NCBI GenBank assembly: GCA_026936335.1
Contig: JAPMXV010000012.1
Span: 124,001 to 188,000 of the forward strand
Direction: 5' to 3'
Origin: Mantamonas sphyraenae
Lineage: Eukaryota; CRuMs; Mantamonadidae
Length of the DNA stretch: 64,000 nt
Shown: positions 15,001-26,014 of the stretch, one piece after another
Position numbering within the stretch: position 1 is the first letter of the stretch
Layout: every line of letters starts with the position of its first letter
Position numbers and translations under genes: made by a program
The notes under the pieces: model-generated
What the model was told of the DNA's origin: nothing
Databases searched by the model: none
What the model saw: the letters and a program-made list of their open reading frames with translations, nothing else

Positions 15001-18000
15001 AGGTCACTCCGTCCTCGTTGACGTACCCGACCCTGCCCACGGTGACTGTGGGTACCGTCAAGGTGCTCACCAACGACATTGGTTCCAACGTCGTTCCCGA
15101 CGCCCAGGGTTTCCTGGTCAACATCACCAGCAGTGCGCTGAACGCACAGACGATCACGCTGAAGGGCAACAACTCGCTTGTGATGTCGGGTGGTCAGGTC
15201 TCGTTTACGGGTATCACCATCGACAGTCCGCAGAACGCAACATACACGCTGATCCTGTCGTCGACGGGTCTGTTGCAGACGTCGCTTACGCTTGTGATCA
15301 CCCCGGGTCCCGCCGTGAGCTTGGCCACCTCGGGTGGTCCGCGTGTCTCGTACCCTTCGGCTGCGACGATCCAGTTGCAGGCAGAGACTCTGCGTCTGCT
15401 GGATGCAACGGGTAACCTGGTGCCGCCTGAGTACAACCAGCCGCGCCTGGTGACGGTGCAGCTGTTCAACACCACTCAGGATTTCCTCAGTGGTCAGCTG
15501 ACTGTGAGCAACAACAACCAGTCGACGCTTGTGTTTGGCAACGTGACGCTCAACGCGCCGCCGAGGAACGTGTACACGCTTGCCTTCACATCGCCCGGTC
15601 TGCAGAACGCCACCATTCAGTTCGAAGTGACCATCGGTGCGCCTGTGAAGCTGAACATGCAGACGGTCACTGCGTACAGCTTTGACACGGCCGAGACGGT
15701 TGTGATTCCCGACATGGTGGTGGAGGCCTTGGATGCAGGTTCGATTCCAGTGGGCTCCACAGACAGTGCCAACCAGCGTACTGTCAACGTGTGGACGCCG
15801 CAGATGCAGTACACCACGGGTTCTACGGTGACGGCCACCATGAACTCGGGTGTGGTGACCTTCAGCAACGTGTTCCTCACACGCCCGCCCAACGGCACCT
15901 ACCTGCTCTCCTTCTCCACGGCCGGCATGACCAACGCCACGGTGGAAGTGACCATCAACACGGGTCTGCCCTTCTTCTTGCAGGTGCAGCCGTATTCGGT
16001 GACGCCGTTGGCATCCCAATTCACGGTGCAGTTGGATGCCGTGTTTGTGTCCACACTGGATGCAGGCAGTGGATTCACGCCGCGCACCAACAACTCGTAC
16101 ACCGTTTCGATTGCGGTGAACGGCACCACGCCAAGTGTGCTCACGGGCAACCTGACGCGTACGTTTGTGCAGGGCCGCGCTTCGTTCCCGGATCTGCGTC
16201 TGGTGTCGCCGCGCGAGGGCACGTACACGTTGACGCTGACGTCGGCGGGACTTGTGAGCACAAGCACAAACGTGTATGTGCGCATTGGTCCGCCTACGGA
16301 GCTGGTGCTGACCAACGGTCGCTCGTTCTCTGTGCGCTCGCTGCCCAGTACGGTGCTCAACTCGCTGACGCTTGAGGCCAAGGATGCGGGTGGATCGTTT
16401 GTCAAGGCAACCGACGGAGCGACGCGCCTGGTGACTGTGCGTCAGACCAATGCGTCGGCCACGGCCACAGTGCTGCAAGGCACGCAGGTGAACTACACCA
16501 TGGTGGCCGGTAATGTGACACTGGCCGGGCTGACGCTGATCAACCCGCCGGTCAACACGTACGGCTTTGAAATTGTGTCGCCGCTGCTTGCACGCGAGTT
16601 GTTTGTGGTGCATGTGACGGTGGGTATCCCTGTGACGCTGGTGGTGACCAGCAACCGCACGGTGGGTGTGCCTACCATTCTGGATGTGCTGGTGCCCTCG
16701 TTCGATGTGATTGCTCGCGATGCGGGTGGCACGTTTGTGGGCGACAGCGATCCTGTGGCGCGCACCATCACCGTCACAGACATGCAGGCCAAGGAGCTGC
16801 GTGGTACGCTGACCTACACCATGATCAATGGTTCGGTGGTGCTCAACGACATCCGCATGCAGGCGCCTGCTGTGGAGCCGCGCTACCTGCTGTTCAGCAC
16901 GCCCCAACTCACGTCCATCAACGTGACGGTGAATGTGTTGACGGGTCCTGCGTTTTCGTTGAAGCTGCACGCTCGCGGACGCAACGTGTACCGCTCGGAC
17001 AAGCTGGTGCCCCTGGATATGGTGGAGCTGCGTGGTCTGGATGTGGGCGGTTCCGAGGTGGGTTCCACGGATCCCACCGTGCGCACGGTGACGGCGCAGT
17101 CTGTGGCTGGCAGTGCCAACATCACGGGTGTCCTGACGGTGCCCATGATCAACGGCACGGCGCAGCTGTACAACATCTCGCTGGTGTCGCCCACGCAGTC
17201 CAACCACACCATTGTGTTTACGTCGGGCACGCTGTTGAACGTGACCATGACCACGCGTGTGATTGAAGGTGTGGCCTACTTTATGGAGGCCTTGCCGTAC
17301 ACGGGAGCGGCAAAGCAGGTGGAGATCAACACGGTGCTGGACGACATTGTGGTGCGCGCCTACGACGCGGGCTTTGGATTGACCACGCTCACGGCAGGCA
17401 AGACGGCCACGGTGAGTCACAACAGCGCCAACAGCCACCAGCCTGCCCTGACTGGCACCACCACGGTGTCGTTTGTCAACGGCACGGCCACGTTTACTGG
17501 AGTGGGTCTCAATCGCCCGCGTGCGTCGATCGGCTTCTACCTGCTGACCATCACCAGTGCCAACCTGGAGTCCACCACGGGCGTCAACGTGACCGTGCGT
17601 GTCGGTCCCGCCGAGACGCTGCGTGTGACGCAGACAGCCGGTGCCAACTACCGCTCCGTGCCGGTGATGGGTCTGCTGCCAATGACTGTGCGTGCCTACG
17701 ACGCAGGAGGAGACTTTATTGGCACGGCGCAGCAGCCTCGCGATTACACCATCAATGCGACGCTGGTGAGCACCACGGGCACTCTGTTGCCTCTGGTGGG
17801 TACGCTGCAGGCAGGCATGGTTGACGGTGTGGCTGTCCTGGACAAGGTGGCCATCCAGCGCCCGGCCGTCGGCGTGTACACGCTGCTGTTCCAGTCGCTC
17901 AACAACCCGCCTCTTGTCCCTGTCAACACCAGTTTGTCAGTGGGTGTGGGTCCAGGTTTCCGCTGGGCCCTCAAGTATGCCAGCAACGCGACTCTGACCC

Positions 18001-21000
18001 TGGCCTCGCAGATCAGCACTGTCATCCCGCCGCTGGCCTTCCAGGTGCTCGATGCAGGCTTCAACTTTGTCGGTGTCACCGACCCGCAGGCGCGCTCGAC
18101 AACCATTGCGGTCAAGACCAGCACGGGTGCCATCACGGACTCGTTCAACTACGTGCCCAAGGCTCCTCTGCTGGGCAACACCGTCGGCCTGACGTCCGCC
18201 GGTGCCATTGACTTTTCCACGCTGAGCCTGAAGCGCCCGTCTGCAGGTTTGCATGTGCTGGAGGTGACGGCTGGCGATCTGCTGCCCATCACAGTGTCCA
18301 TCACGGTGACCATTGGTCCGCCGGCGCGCATGGCACTGACCACGCAGAACAGCACGGTGACGCTGCTGTATCCTGGTGACGGATCCAAGCGCACGGTGGT
18401 GCCCGACGTGGTCCTGCAGATTGTGGATGGCGGTGGCAACGCCGTGGCCTCCCAGCTGCAAGGAACCCTTGCCACCATCACCCTCATTGACGCCCAGCCG
18501 CTGCGTCGCGACCCGCGTGTCACGTCCACGGCTGCCTCGGTGGCTGGTGGTGCTGCGTCCCCCTTTGCCTCTGCCTCGTCGCCGTACGGCGGCAGCAGCA
18601 GCAGCCAGTTTGCCGCACGCGGACTGGTGCTGGACGACGGAAGCAACAGCGAAGGATCGGTGCAGACACGCGCTGCACTGGCCAACGGCTACACGCTGGC
18701 CAATGTGATTGAGACGGGCAACACGAGTGTGCCCTTTGACAGCAATGGCCGTGCCGTGTTTTCGGGTCTGACGATGACGCCGTACGCGGGTCGCTACACG
18801 CTTCGCTACGGCGCCGGTTCGCTGGTGTCTGTGGACAACTCGTACGAAGTGACATTCACGCCGACTGCGGTGAGCGGCATCGATGCTGTGCAGAACATCA
18901 GCACAGACAACATCCCGTCGCCGTTGACGCCTGTGGTGCGTCCTCCGATTGTGCGTCTGATCGACGACGTGGGCAACCTCATCAAGATCGACGGCAAGAC
19001 GGTGGAGGTGTCGCTGTTTACGCCCAACCCTGTGTTCAACCTGCGCACGGATCTGACCGAGTTCCGCGTGCAGACGGTGGGCGGCATTGCGGCCTTTACC
19101 AAGATGACGATGAACGGACCGTACTCGGCCGAGTACACCGTCACCTTTTCCGTGCTCAACGCCAACCTGGACGTGGACACGTCGGTGACGCCCCTGGTGC
19201 TGGCCAACAACACGCGCTTTGTCTCGTGTGCCCAGATCCAGGACAACACACAGCGCGACGGCCTCAACGGTGACCGCTGCGTGTGTCAGCCCGGATACTT
19301 CCTGCAGCAGAGCGGAGGCGGAGCCAAGTGTGTGGCTTGCCCCGTGTCCACGTTCCAGTCCCAGCCCGAGCAGCAATCGTGTGAGAGCTGCCCGGTCAAC
19401 CAGGACACCAGTGACCGCACCGCACAGACCAGCCAGAGCGACTGCTCGTGCATCGATGGCTACTACAACACGCCACAGAACCCAGAGTGTCGTCTGTGCA
19501 TCCGTGGCGCCGCCTGCCGCAAGAACGAGGTCATTGAACCCGGCACGGGTTACTTCCGCTTCGACTCGGCCACCACCCTGGACAGCATCACGCGATGCCC
19601 TGTGCAGGCTGCATGCAAGGGTGGAGTCAACTCCACCTGCGCCGTCGGCTACCGCGGTCCGCTGTGTTCCATCTGCGACCCCGGATACGGCAAGTTTGGT
19701 GGCGAGTGTCTGGAGTGCGGCGACCCGTTCTGGAACGGCGTGCTTGTGTTTGTGTTTTTGGTGGGCGGTACCATCATGCTTGTCTTCCTGGTGCGCACTG
19801 CTGCAGGCGAGAAGAGCGAGATGAGTATCATCCTCAAGATTTGCCTGAACTACCTGCAGGTGGTGGCCTTTGTGGGCGACTTCCAGATGGGCTGGAGCGA
19901 CTCTGTGGTCGAGTTCTTTTCATTCTCGTCCATTGCTCTATTCTCACTGCAGTTGCACCCTCTGGATTGCTCCCTGGGGCTGGACTTTTACGGACGCTTC
20001 GATTCGTACATGCTCTTCCCCGTGCTGGCACTCTCCATCCCGGCCGTGTTCTTCTTTGCCCGCTACTCGTTTGACGTGTGGCTTGCACCCAAGCTGGGTC
20101 TCAAGGTGGAGGCCAAGAGTGAGCTGCAGCGCCGTCTGGAGGCCAATCCGTTTGGCAACCTGGCGCAGTCCATGGTGGGCAACGGCGACCTCAAGGGCGA
20201 CGCCAAGAAGAAGGCGGCGGAGGCGGCCAAGAAGAAGGGCAAGGCGCCCATGATCGAGACCATGAGTCTGGAGATGCTGCAGAAGGCGCAGGAGAACCTG
20301 AACGTCAAGGTCAAGACGCGCGAGGAGGAGTTCCGCGAGAAGTACATCAAGTTGTACACGGTGGCGGTGCTGGTGACCATGTTTATCGGCCACCCCATTG
20401 TGAGCAAGGTGATCTTCCAGATCTTCAACTGTGTGGAGTTCACCCCCACCGAGGCGTACATTGCAGACGACATGAGTGTGTCGTGCAAGACGGAGAAGTA
20501 CATCTACTACCGCGACACGTACGGCTACATGATGGTGATCCTGTACTGCATCGGCGTGGTGCTGATCGGTCTGGGCATCCTGGTGTACTACCGCAACCGT
20601 CTGGAGGAGCCCGAGGTGCAGGAGCGCTTCCGCTTCATCTACGAGGGTTACGTGCGCAAGCGCTTCTACTGGGAGGTGATCATCATGGGCCGCAAGTTGG
20701 CCATTGTGGCGATCATTGTGTTCTTCCGCGACAAGGCGCTGACGCAGCTGTACTCGGGCATGTGGATGGTGATGGGTGCGCTTGTGATGCACCTGTACGG
20801 CCGTCCGTTTGAGGGCAAGCTGCCGACGAACCTGGAGACGCTGTCGCTGAGTTCGTCGTCTGTGTCGCTGCTGTCGGGTCTCATGTTCTTTGCGGTGGGC
20901 AACGAACTGAGTGAGCAGGATGTGCTCAGTGTCACTGTGTTTGTGCTTCTGCTCAACGTGGTGACCACGGGCGTGTTTGCGGTGCTCATTGTGCGTGCCT

Positions 21001-23096
21001 TCTACCAGCTGGCCCGCCGCCAGCGCAAGGTGCTGGAAATGAGCGCACGCATTGCCCGTCAGTACGAGGAGCTGAAGAAGGCGCAGGAGGCTGCCGAAAA
21101 GGCGCGCAAGGAACAGATGGACCGCGAGCGCCTGGAGCGACAGATGCGTGGCGAGGTGGGCGAAGAGACCACCAAGGGCTTCTTTGGCAAGAACGCACTC
21201 AAGTTCCGCAGCGCCGCCGATGCGATCCGAATGCGTGCGGCCATGCAGGGCATGGAGGGAGGCACGGACGACTACGAGTTCTACTACAGTTCCGACTCGT
21301 CGGATCTGCTGCCGGACGAGGTGTACGAGTACGTGCAGCCGCAGCCGGGAGACCTGGACTACGACACGTATGTGGAGCAGCAGCAGGCCAAGGAGAGCGG
21401 CACGGGCGTGCGTTTCGGCGCAGCCGCGGCCGCAAGCAGCAGCAGCGCGGGAGCCGCCGCTGGCACAGGTGCAGCCGCGGCTGGACCGGCCAAGCAGGTG
21501 AAGCGCAAGAAGCTGAAGAAGCGCAAGAAGATTGTGGACTCGACGAGTGAAAGCGATCTGGAAGAGGAGGATCCGGAGGCGCAGCACTTGTCGCTGTTGC
21601 AGCGCGTGACGATGTTTGACGAGGTGGTGAAGGACGAGATGATGGTGGCCCACCTGGAGGCGTTCCTGCGTCGCCACCTGAACGAGCAGCAGCTTGCGTT
21701 CTGGAACGACACGATCGACTTTATGAAGAACTTTGAGGGATGGCGCAAGAGCCAGCGTGCCAAGCAGGCCGACCATCTGCTGGAGGTGTATCTGGACCTG
21801 GACTCGCCGCAGTACCTGTTTGTGGACTTCTCCGTGGTGATGGAGATGGAACAGCTGGTGGACAGCGGCGAGCTGGACAAGGACATGTGGATCCCTGTGA
21901 TGGAGGTGGTGTACCGTGCCCAGTTCAAGAAGTTCAGCAACTACTACCTGAACACGCTGGTGGACGACGAGCTGGGTGTGGAGATCCAGGAGGCGCTGAT
22001 CCAGCGTGGCGACGACAGGAGCCGCATCAAGATGAAGAAGGAGAAGCTGGCCGCCCAGGCGAAGCGACGTGCAGAGAGGCGCAAGAAGCGAGAGGACGAG
22101 CTGGAGGCACGCCGTGTGGAGAAGCGGGAGAAGCGCAAGGTGATTGCCAAGCAGCTGCGCGAGAAGCAGCTGGAGACATTGCGCGAGAACGCGTCGCGCA
22201 ACAAGATGACCAAGGAGGAGAAGAAGGAGGCTGCCAAGGAGGACAAGAAGCGCAAGGAGGCACAGAGCGTGAAGCAGACGGAGGAGTACAAGGAGGCACT
22301 GGCACGCGTGCGGGAGAAGCGCGAAAAGTTTGCAGCGCAGCGCAAGGCGTTGCAGGAGGAGGTGGATCGCATGGAGATGCAAGAGGCAGCGGCGTCGACG
22401 GGAGGTGTGAGCTTTGCGGCAGGAACGGCTGCAGGCGAGGGTGGAACGCAGTTCCAGACGCTGCGTGCGCAGTACCTGCACAAGGACAAGGGCGGCAAGG
22501 GCAGCTCGGGCAAGAAGAAGGACGGCAAGAAGAAGAAGGGCAAGAAGAGCAAGGGAAAGAACGCACAGGGCGAGGCGGGCAACCGTCGCACCACGCAGCG
22601 TGTGGACTTTGGTGGAAGCGACAGGCGCTCCACGGTCAACCTGACCAGTCTGGCAGAGCTTGCGCAGCTGCCTGAGGAGCTGACACTGACGGACAAGCTC
22701 AACGTGTTTGGCGAAGTGCTTGCCGAAGACGAACTGCTGGCCGTGTTTGACTCGTTCCTGCGCGAGGCCCTGTCCCGCTCCGAGGCGTCGTTCTGGCGTG
22801 ACGTGCAGACGTTTGAGAAGTTCTTTGACAAGCTGGACGACGAGGACGACCGCATCGAGGAGGCGGAATGGATCATCGAACGCTACATCGAGGTGGGCGG
22901 CGAGAAGTCGCTCAACTTTGACTACGGTGTGACGATGAAGTTCCTGCAGCAGCTCGACGCAGGCAACGTGTACAAGGAGATGTTCCGCGAGGAAATCATG
23001 CTCATGTACCGCGATGTGTACGACGAGTTCCGCAAGCTGTACTCCAAGAACCAGTTCCTGGCGCTGGAGGATGCGCTCGGTCGCGATCTCTTCTGA
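1..23096 (+). CDS. Giant surface receptor: filamin/LamG/TIG/Ig-like ectodomain, about 10 TM segments, two RGS domains (5' partial, frameshifted)
   Basis: The protein continues to the left of the window. Seen in order: roughly 30 filamin-like repeats of about 100 residues (1-11800), each with an ARDxFxNNRT motif and a YNATVSGxY motif that supplies an N-glycosylation sequon; two LamG/concanavalin-like domains nested inside repeats (about 7690-8280 and 10312-10880); two IPT/TIG domains (11820-12310); a discoidin-like domain with Cys pairs (12420-12960); about 18 further Ig-like repeats with a DAG motif (13020-19200); a Cys-rich GCC2/GCC3-like stretch (19220-19730); about ten hydrophobic segments (19733-21010); RGS domain 1 (21590-21970); a Lys/Glu-rich coiled coil (22020-22340); RGS domain 2 (22680-23090); stop TGA at 23094. 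Inferred role: adhesion or sensing receptor that acts on G-alpha through its cytosolic RGS domains. Six frame changes between 1 and 13330 interrupt the reading frame, although homology runs on across each one. They may be sequence errors or real damage. From 13326 to the stop the frame is open for 9.8 kb. Confidence 0.85.
22..31 (+). other. Frame change 1: out-of-frame join between two repeat types
   Basis: Bases 1-29 match the repeat edge at 678-707, while bases 31 onward match 2377 onward. Against copy B there is one extra base here, so the frame moves from starting at base 2 to the frame of the long ORF. It looks like a junction of two repeat copies made out of frame. Confidence 0.7.
31..994 (+). 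repeat. Copy A of a 964-bp intragenic duplication
   Basis: Copy A aligns with 2377-3340 at a constant offset of 2346 with no indels. Only a handful of substitutions were seen, for example gtg/gcg near 164 and cgg/ctg near 229. It encodes about three filamin-like repeats. The near identity implies a recent duplication or gene conversion. Confidence 0.9.
2377..3340 (+). repeat. Copy B of the 964-bp intragenic duplication
   Basis: Near-identical to 31-994 without gaps. Between the copies lie more diverged repeats (about 1010-2370), so this is a block duplication inside the array and not a simple tandem pair. Confidence 0.9.
4764..4770 (+). other. Frame change 2 in the receptor gene
   Basis: The repeat reads NNRTVASD in one frame and resumes as YFSGNLKHN in the next. 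Removing one G from the GGG run at 4766-4768 restores a normal repeat. There is no room for an intron. Confidence 0.8.
8389..8396 (+). other. Frame change 3 in the receptor gene
   Basis: The frame ending NVFAAPTR shifts by +1 to one reading VSVAASATAQG at a gtggtg repeat. One base too many explains it. Confidence 0.8.
8451..8459 (+). other. Frame change 4 in the receptor gene
   Basis: The motif expected as YNATVSGNYTL is split: YNATV is in one frame and SGNYTLSVR in the next, at a GGGG run. Either two bases are missing before the run or one G is extra. Confidence 0.8.
11610..11622 (+). other. Frame change 5 in the receptor gene
   Basis: MFARDAFRNAR in one frame continues as STTDTFTIDLRDN in the next. 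One extra base accounts for it. Confidence 0.8.
13322..13330 (+). other. Frame change 6 in the receptor gene
   Basis: TVSTGP in one frame continues as AFTIERQTSATL in another. Neighbouring repeats read GPAF here, so one G appears to be missing after CCG. After this point the frame stays open to the stop. Confidence 0.8.
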
Positions 23097-23229
23097 AGCG
23101 TTGGCGCAGGACGATGACGATGACGATGAACAACTTGGGATTAAGTGTGTTGGCAAGGGTGTGAAGAGAAAGCATTCGCAATGGAGAAGGAAACAACCCC
23201 AACACGACAGTCACTGGTCTTTTGCAGCG

Positions 23230-24855
23230 ATGCGCTTGATGGACCAAAGGTCCATGCCCCGTGCTCGCTCTCTTGTGGAGGCGTGTGTGCGTTGTGTGTA
23301 CCAGCACATTGACGAAGTGGTGTTGAGTATTGCTGGTGGCGATGGGCAGGAGGAGGGGGAGGGGGCAACGACAATGTTGCCGCAAGAGGTGTGTGAGCAG
23401 GCGTTGGCAGCGGCAAGTCGACGGGCATGGGGACCATTGCGATCCAAACACTTGGATCTGCTGGCACACAACCTAGTGGAGCTGTGCATCAAGGCACGGC
23501 ACGAGACACAGGTGGCCATTGAGCGAGAGGCGTTGCTGCGGGTGCCGTCCCGGTGTCCGGAATTGGTGGCACTTTGTCTGGACTTTGACGATGCCGACGA
23601 CAGTGTGGTGGACGACACGGTGCTGGAAGCGTTTGCAGAACATTGTGGCAGGTTGGAGGAGGTGCAGCTGGTGGGATTGAACCACATCAGCGACGAAGGG
23701 GTGGTGGGTTTGCTCTGCAGTGGCACCGTGCAGCAACAACTGCTTGCGCTGACCCTACGCAACTGTGACGAATTGAGTGACAAGACCATGGTGAAGGGGG
23801 TGCGTGATTGCACTGCCCTGTGTTCCCTGACGCTGAGTGGAGTGAATGTGACCGACTACGGCGTACGTGTTGCCATCAAAGGGAGTGCACACACACTGGA
23901 GAGCCTGGACGTGTCACGATGCTCGCTGGTGGATGAAGTGACGCTGTCGTATGTGTTGGACAAGTGCACCGTGTTGGAGGACTTGATGGTGCATGGGGCA
24001 TCGACCGTGATTGACGACAACCAATTGGCGTTGGTGGCCATGCACCCACACGTGTGTCGTCTGGGCTTGGAGAATTGCAGCGAGGTGACGGGAGAGGGTC
24101 TGATGGCCCTATTGACACGCAATGAGCCCCATGTGGTGCATTTGGATCTGACAGGGGTGCGGTTCCTGTCCGAGGTGGCTGTGTCTGCCATGTTGGCTGC
24201 CATGTTGCCACACCTGCAACACCTGTCCCTGGCCGACGCCGGAGATGGTTTGGATGACGATGTGTTTGCACAGGCGTTGCAGACAGTGGGTGATCACATG
24301 TTGCCCATGCGCCACTTGGATCTCAGCTGGTGTGAGGACATCACCGACACTGTCTTCTCTGCCCTCTTCCAACGCATGCCCTCCCTGGAGCACCTCAGCG
24401 TGCGCCAGTGTACAAAGTTGTCCGACGAGGCGTTGGTCACCCTGGCCGCCTCCTGCACCCAACTGCACACCCTGGACATCAGTCGTTCCTACCATCTGTC
24501 CGGCCAGGCCCTCACCAAGGTCGTCCAGGCCAATGCACACACCCTGCTCACCCTCTCTGTGGCATGGATTCCATCGGTGACCAGTGACACCCTGTTGGAC
24601 ATTGCCACACATGCGGTGCAACTGCAAAAACTGGACATTGCCGGGTGCAAGGCCGTCTCCGACGAGGCTGTGGCCAAGCTGGCTGGTCTCTTGCCAGACC
24701 TGTGGTGTCTCGACCTCACCTACATCAACAGTGTGCAGGATGCAACGTACGAGGCCCTCATGCGAGCCTCTCCTGGCCTGTTGTTGATCAACTACTACGC
24801 CGATGTGTGGCGTGCGGTGGGAGGGAGCAATGTGAGTGCCCATGATGACGAATAA
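23230..24855 (+). CDS. Leucine-rich repeat protein of the RNI/AMN1-Rad7 type
   Basis: 541 aa from the ATG at 23230 (MRLMDQ). The open frame extends further upstream, but that part overlaps the 3' end of the receptor gene and has no ATG with better support. From about residue 110 to the end there are 13 or so degenerate cysteine-type LRRs (L..L.L..C..ISD..V), the kind found in F-box/AMN1/Rad7 proteins that act as substrate-recognition or scaffold surfaces. The N-terminal 100 residues (SLVEACVRCVYQHIDEVV and onward) recall the Rad7 region before its LRRs, but no F-box is visible. The gene follows the receptor stop by 133 bp and converges on the next gene with 30 bp between stops. Function beyond protein binding is not assigned. 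Confidence 0.8.
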   Translation: MRLMDQRSMPRARSLVEACVRCVYQHIDEVVLSIAGGDGQEEGEGATTMLPQEVCEQALAAASRRAWGPLRSKHLDLLAHNLVELCIKARHETQVAIEREALLRVPSRCPELVALCLDFDDADDSVVDDTVLEAFAEHCGRLEEVQLVGLNHISDEGVVGLLCSGTVQQQLLALTLRNCDELSDKTMVKGVRDCTALCSLTLSGVNVTDYGVRVAIKGSAHTLESLDVSRCSLVDEVTLSYVLDKCTVLEDLMVHGASTVIDDNQLALVAMHPHVCRLGLENCSEVTGEGLMALLTRNEPHVVHLDLTGVRFLSEVAVSAMLAAMLPHLQHLSLADAGDGLDDDVFAQALQTVGDHMLPMRHLDLSWCEDITDTVFSALFQRMPSLEHLSVRQCTKLSDEALVTLAASCTQLHTLDISRSYHLSGQALTKVVQANAHTLLTLSVAWIPSVTSDTLLDIATHAVQLQKLDIAGCKAVSDEAVAKLAGLLPDLWCLDLTYINSVQDATYEALMRASPGLLLINYYADVWRAVGGSNVSAHDDE

Positions 24856-24885
24856 TCAATGCGAGGGTTGTTATTGGGGTCCCTT

Positions 24886-25491
24886 TCATTGGGATTGGGA
24901 CATCCACCGTGCCACAAAGTCTGTTTTAAGGCCATTCAGAGGCGACGGGGGTTTCAGGATGTTGTGCAGACGCAGGAACGCCGTGTATGCCATTGTGTCG
25001 TCGGTCTGGTACTCGTCCATGCGCACCACTGCCAAACCGCGTTGTTGGCTCTGGTTGCGAGCCTGTGCCATGGCACTGCTTTCGTAGAACAGCTCCAGCG
25101 TGGGGAAATCCAGCAGCCGCCGCCGCTCGCAGAAGGCCACGTGCCGTGAGCAGTTCACTTGCACAAAGTGCACGGTGTCGCTGTACAGGGCTGCTGCTTG
25201 TTCGAATGCATGCAGCGAGAGGGCACAGTGCGAGCTGCCGGCAATCGAGTAGAACGCCAGCACGGGCTTCTCGTCCAGCAGCTGCTGGAACTGCGATTCG
25301 CTCTGGAAGTCAAATACCTTTCGTCCAAGAGACCCTGTCGCGGAGGACGACGACGCAGACGAGGACGACGACGTGTCCTCGTCTCCAAACACCGCTTTGT
25401 ACAATTCGTCAAGCCATAACATCGGTTGTGGTGTGGTGGATGCGCTGCGCCGGCGTGCGCAGCGTTTTTTCCAAGGCGTTTTTTCTGCCAT
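24886..25491 (-). CDS. Thioredoxin-fold protein with degenerate active site
   Basis: 201 aa, start ATG at 25491 in a good context (AAAATGGC); an ATG-free 30-bp extension upstream is ignored. An N-terminal basic, Ser-rich leader (poly-Ser around residues 40-50) precedes a thioredoxin-like domain at about 58-185. It shows the central strand PVLAFYSIAG, the active-site position read as SSHC instead of CxxC, a second strand HFVQVNC and the cis-proline motif FPTLELFY. With the first cysteine replaced by serine it is unlikely to be a normal disulfide oxidoreductase. A chaperone-like or redox-binding role is only inference. The stop is 30 bp from the stop of the convergent LRR gene. Confidence 0.7.
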   Translation of the reverse strand: MAEKTPWKKRCARRRSASTTPQPMLWLDELYKAVFGDEDTSSSSSASSSSATGSLGRKVFDFQSESQFQQLLDEKPVLAFYSIAGSSHCALSLHAFEQAAALYSDTVHFVQVNCSRHVAFCERRRLLDFPTLELFYESSAMAQARNQSQQRGLAVVRMDEYQTDDTMAYTAFLRLHNILKPPSPLNGLKTDFVARWMSQSQ

Positions 25492-26014
25492 TTTCAATGT
25501 ACGGACTTTAGAAAAGGGCACCGTCTCTTACGCGAGTGCTACGGCACAGCATACAGCAGGTGGCGGCACGCCGCGGGCGTCAGGTGTGACACAGCGACGG
25601 GAGGGAGTTCCGCTGCTCACTTTCCGTGATTGCCCTGCTCGTCTGAGCGGGCACAGGCGTGCGTACAGTGGGTGGTGGGGCGTGGCGTGTGTGTTGTCAC
25701 AAGCAGCATGCATCCTTAACCTTCCATGAGCCTGTCCTTGGCCTGTGCGCTCGTGGCGCCGCAGCGTCTGCGCCGAGTCGGCGCCACCTGCGCATTCCAC
25801 AGAGTACGCGTGTAGTTATCCAGTCCCAGATTCTCCTTGGCCACCACTGCACTATGTTTGGCATGTTGTACGGGTGTGCATGTCTGTATGTGTGTCCACG
25901 GTGAGAAAGGTGTGCATGGTTTGTGGTCAGGTGTGTAAATTTTGATTCATGGTGGAATGTGTGTAGAGTTGTGTGTATATTGATTTTGCTCTCAATCAAA
26001 AATTATCCTTCCAT
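25492..26014. other. Gene-free interval between thioredoxin-like gene and DENN gene
   Basis: This 523-bp interval is upstream of the thioredoxin-fold gene and downstream of the DENN gene stop, so it should hold the promoter of the first and the 3' end of the second. It has a (TG)-rich, AT-richer right half (25840-26010). I see no convincing ORF, tRNA or snRNA in it. Confidence 0.6.

Noticed and set aside
13254-17438. 1394-codon open frame on the minus strand inside the receptor gene
   Set aside because: It is a mirror frame of a GC-rich coding strand, very rich in Arg/His/Cys with no domain. The plus strand encodes clear repeats. The long minus-strand frames at 4735-8106, 8310-10343 and 19944-23156 were rejected for the same reason.
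23014-23229. N-terminal extension of the LRR protein into the receptor gene
   Set aside because: It would overlap the receptor coding end in another frame and lacks an ATG start with support; the segment has no LRR-like character.
25700-25870. Possible tRNA or snRNA in the gene-free interval
   Set aside because: No cloverleaf arms with A/B boxes and no U6-like sequence could be made out.
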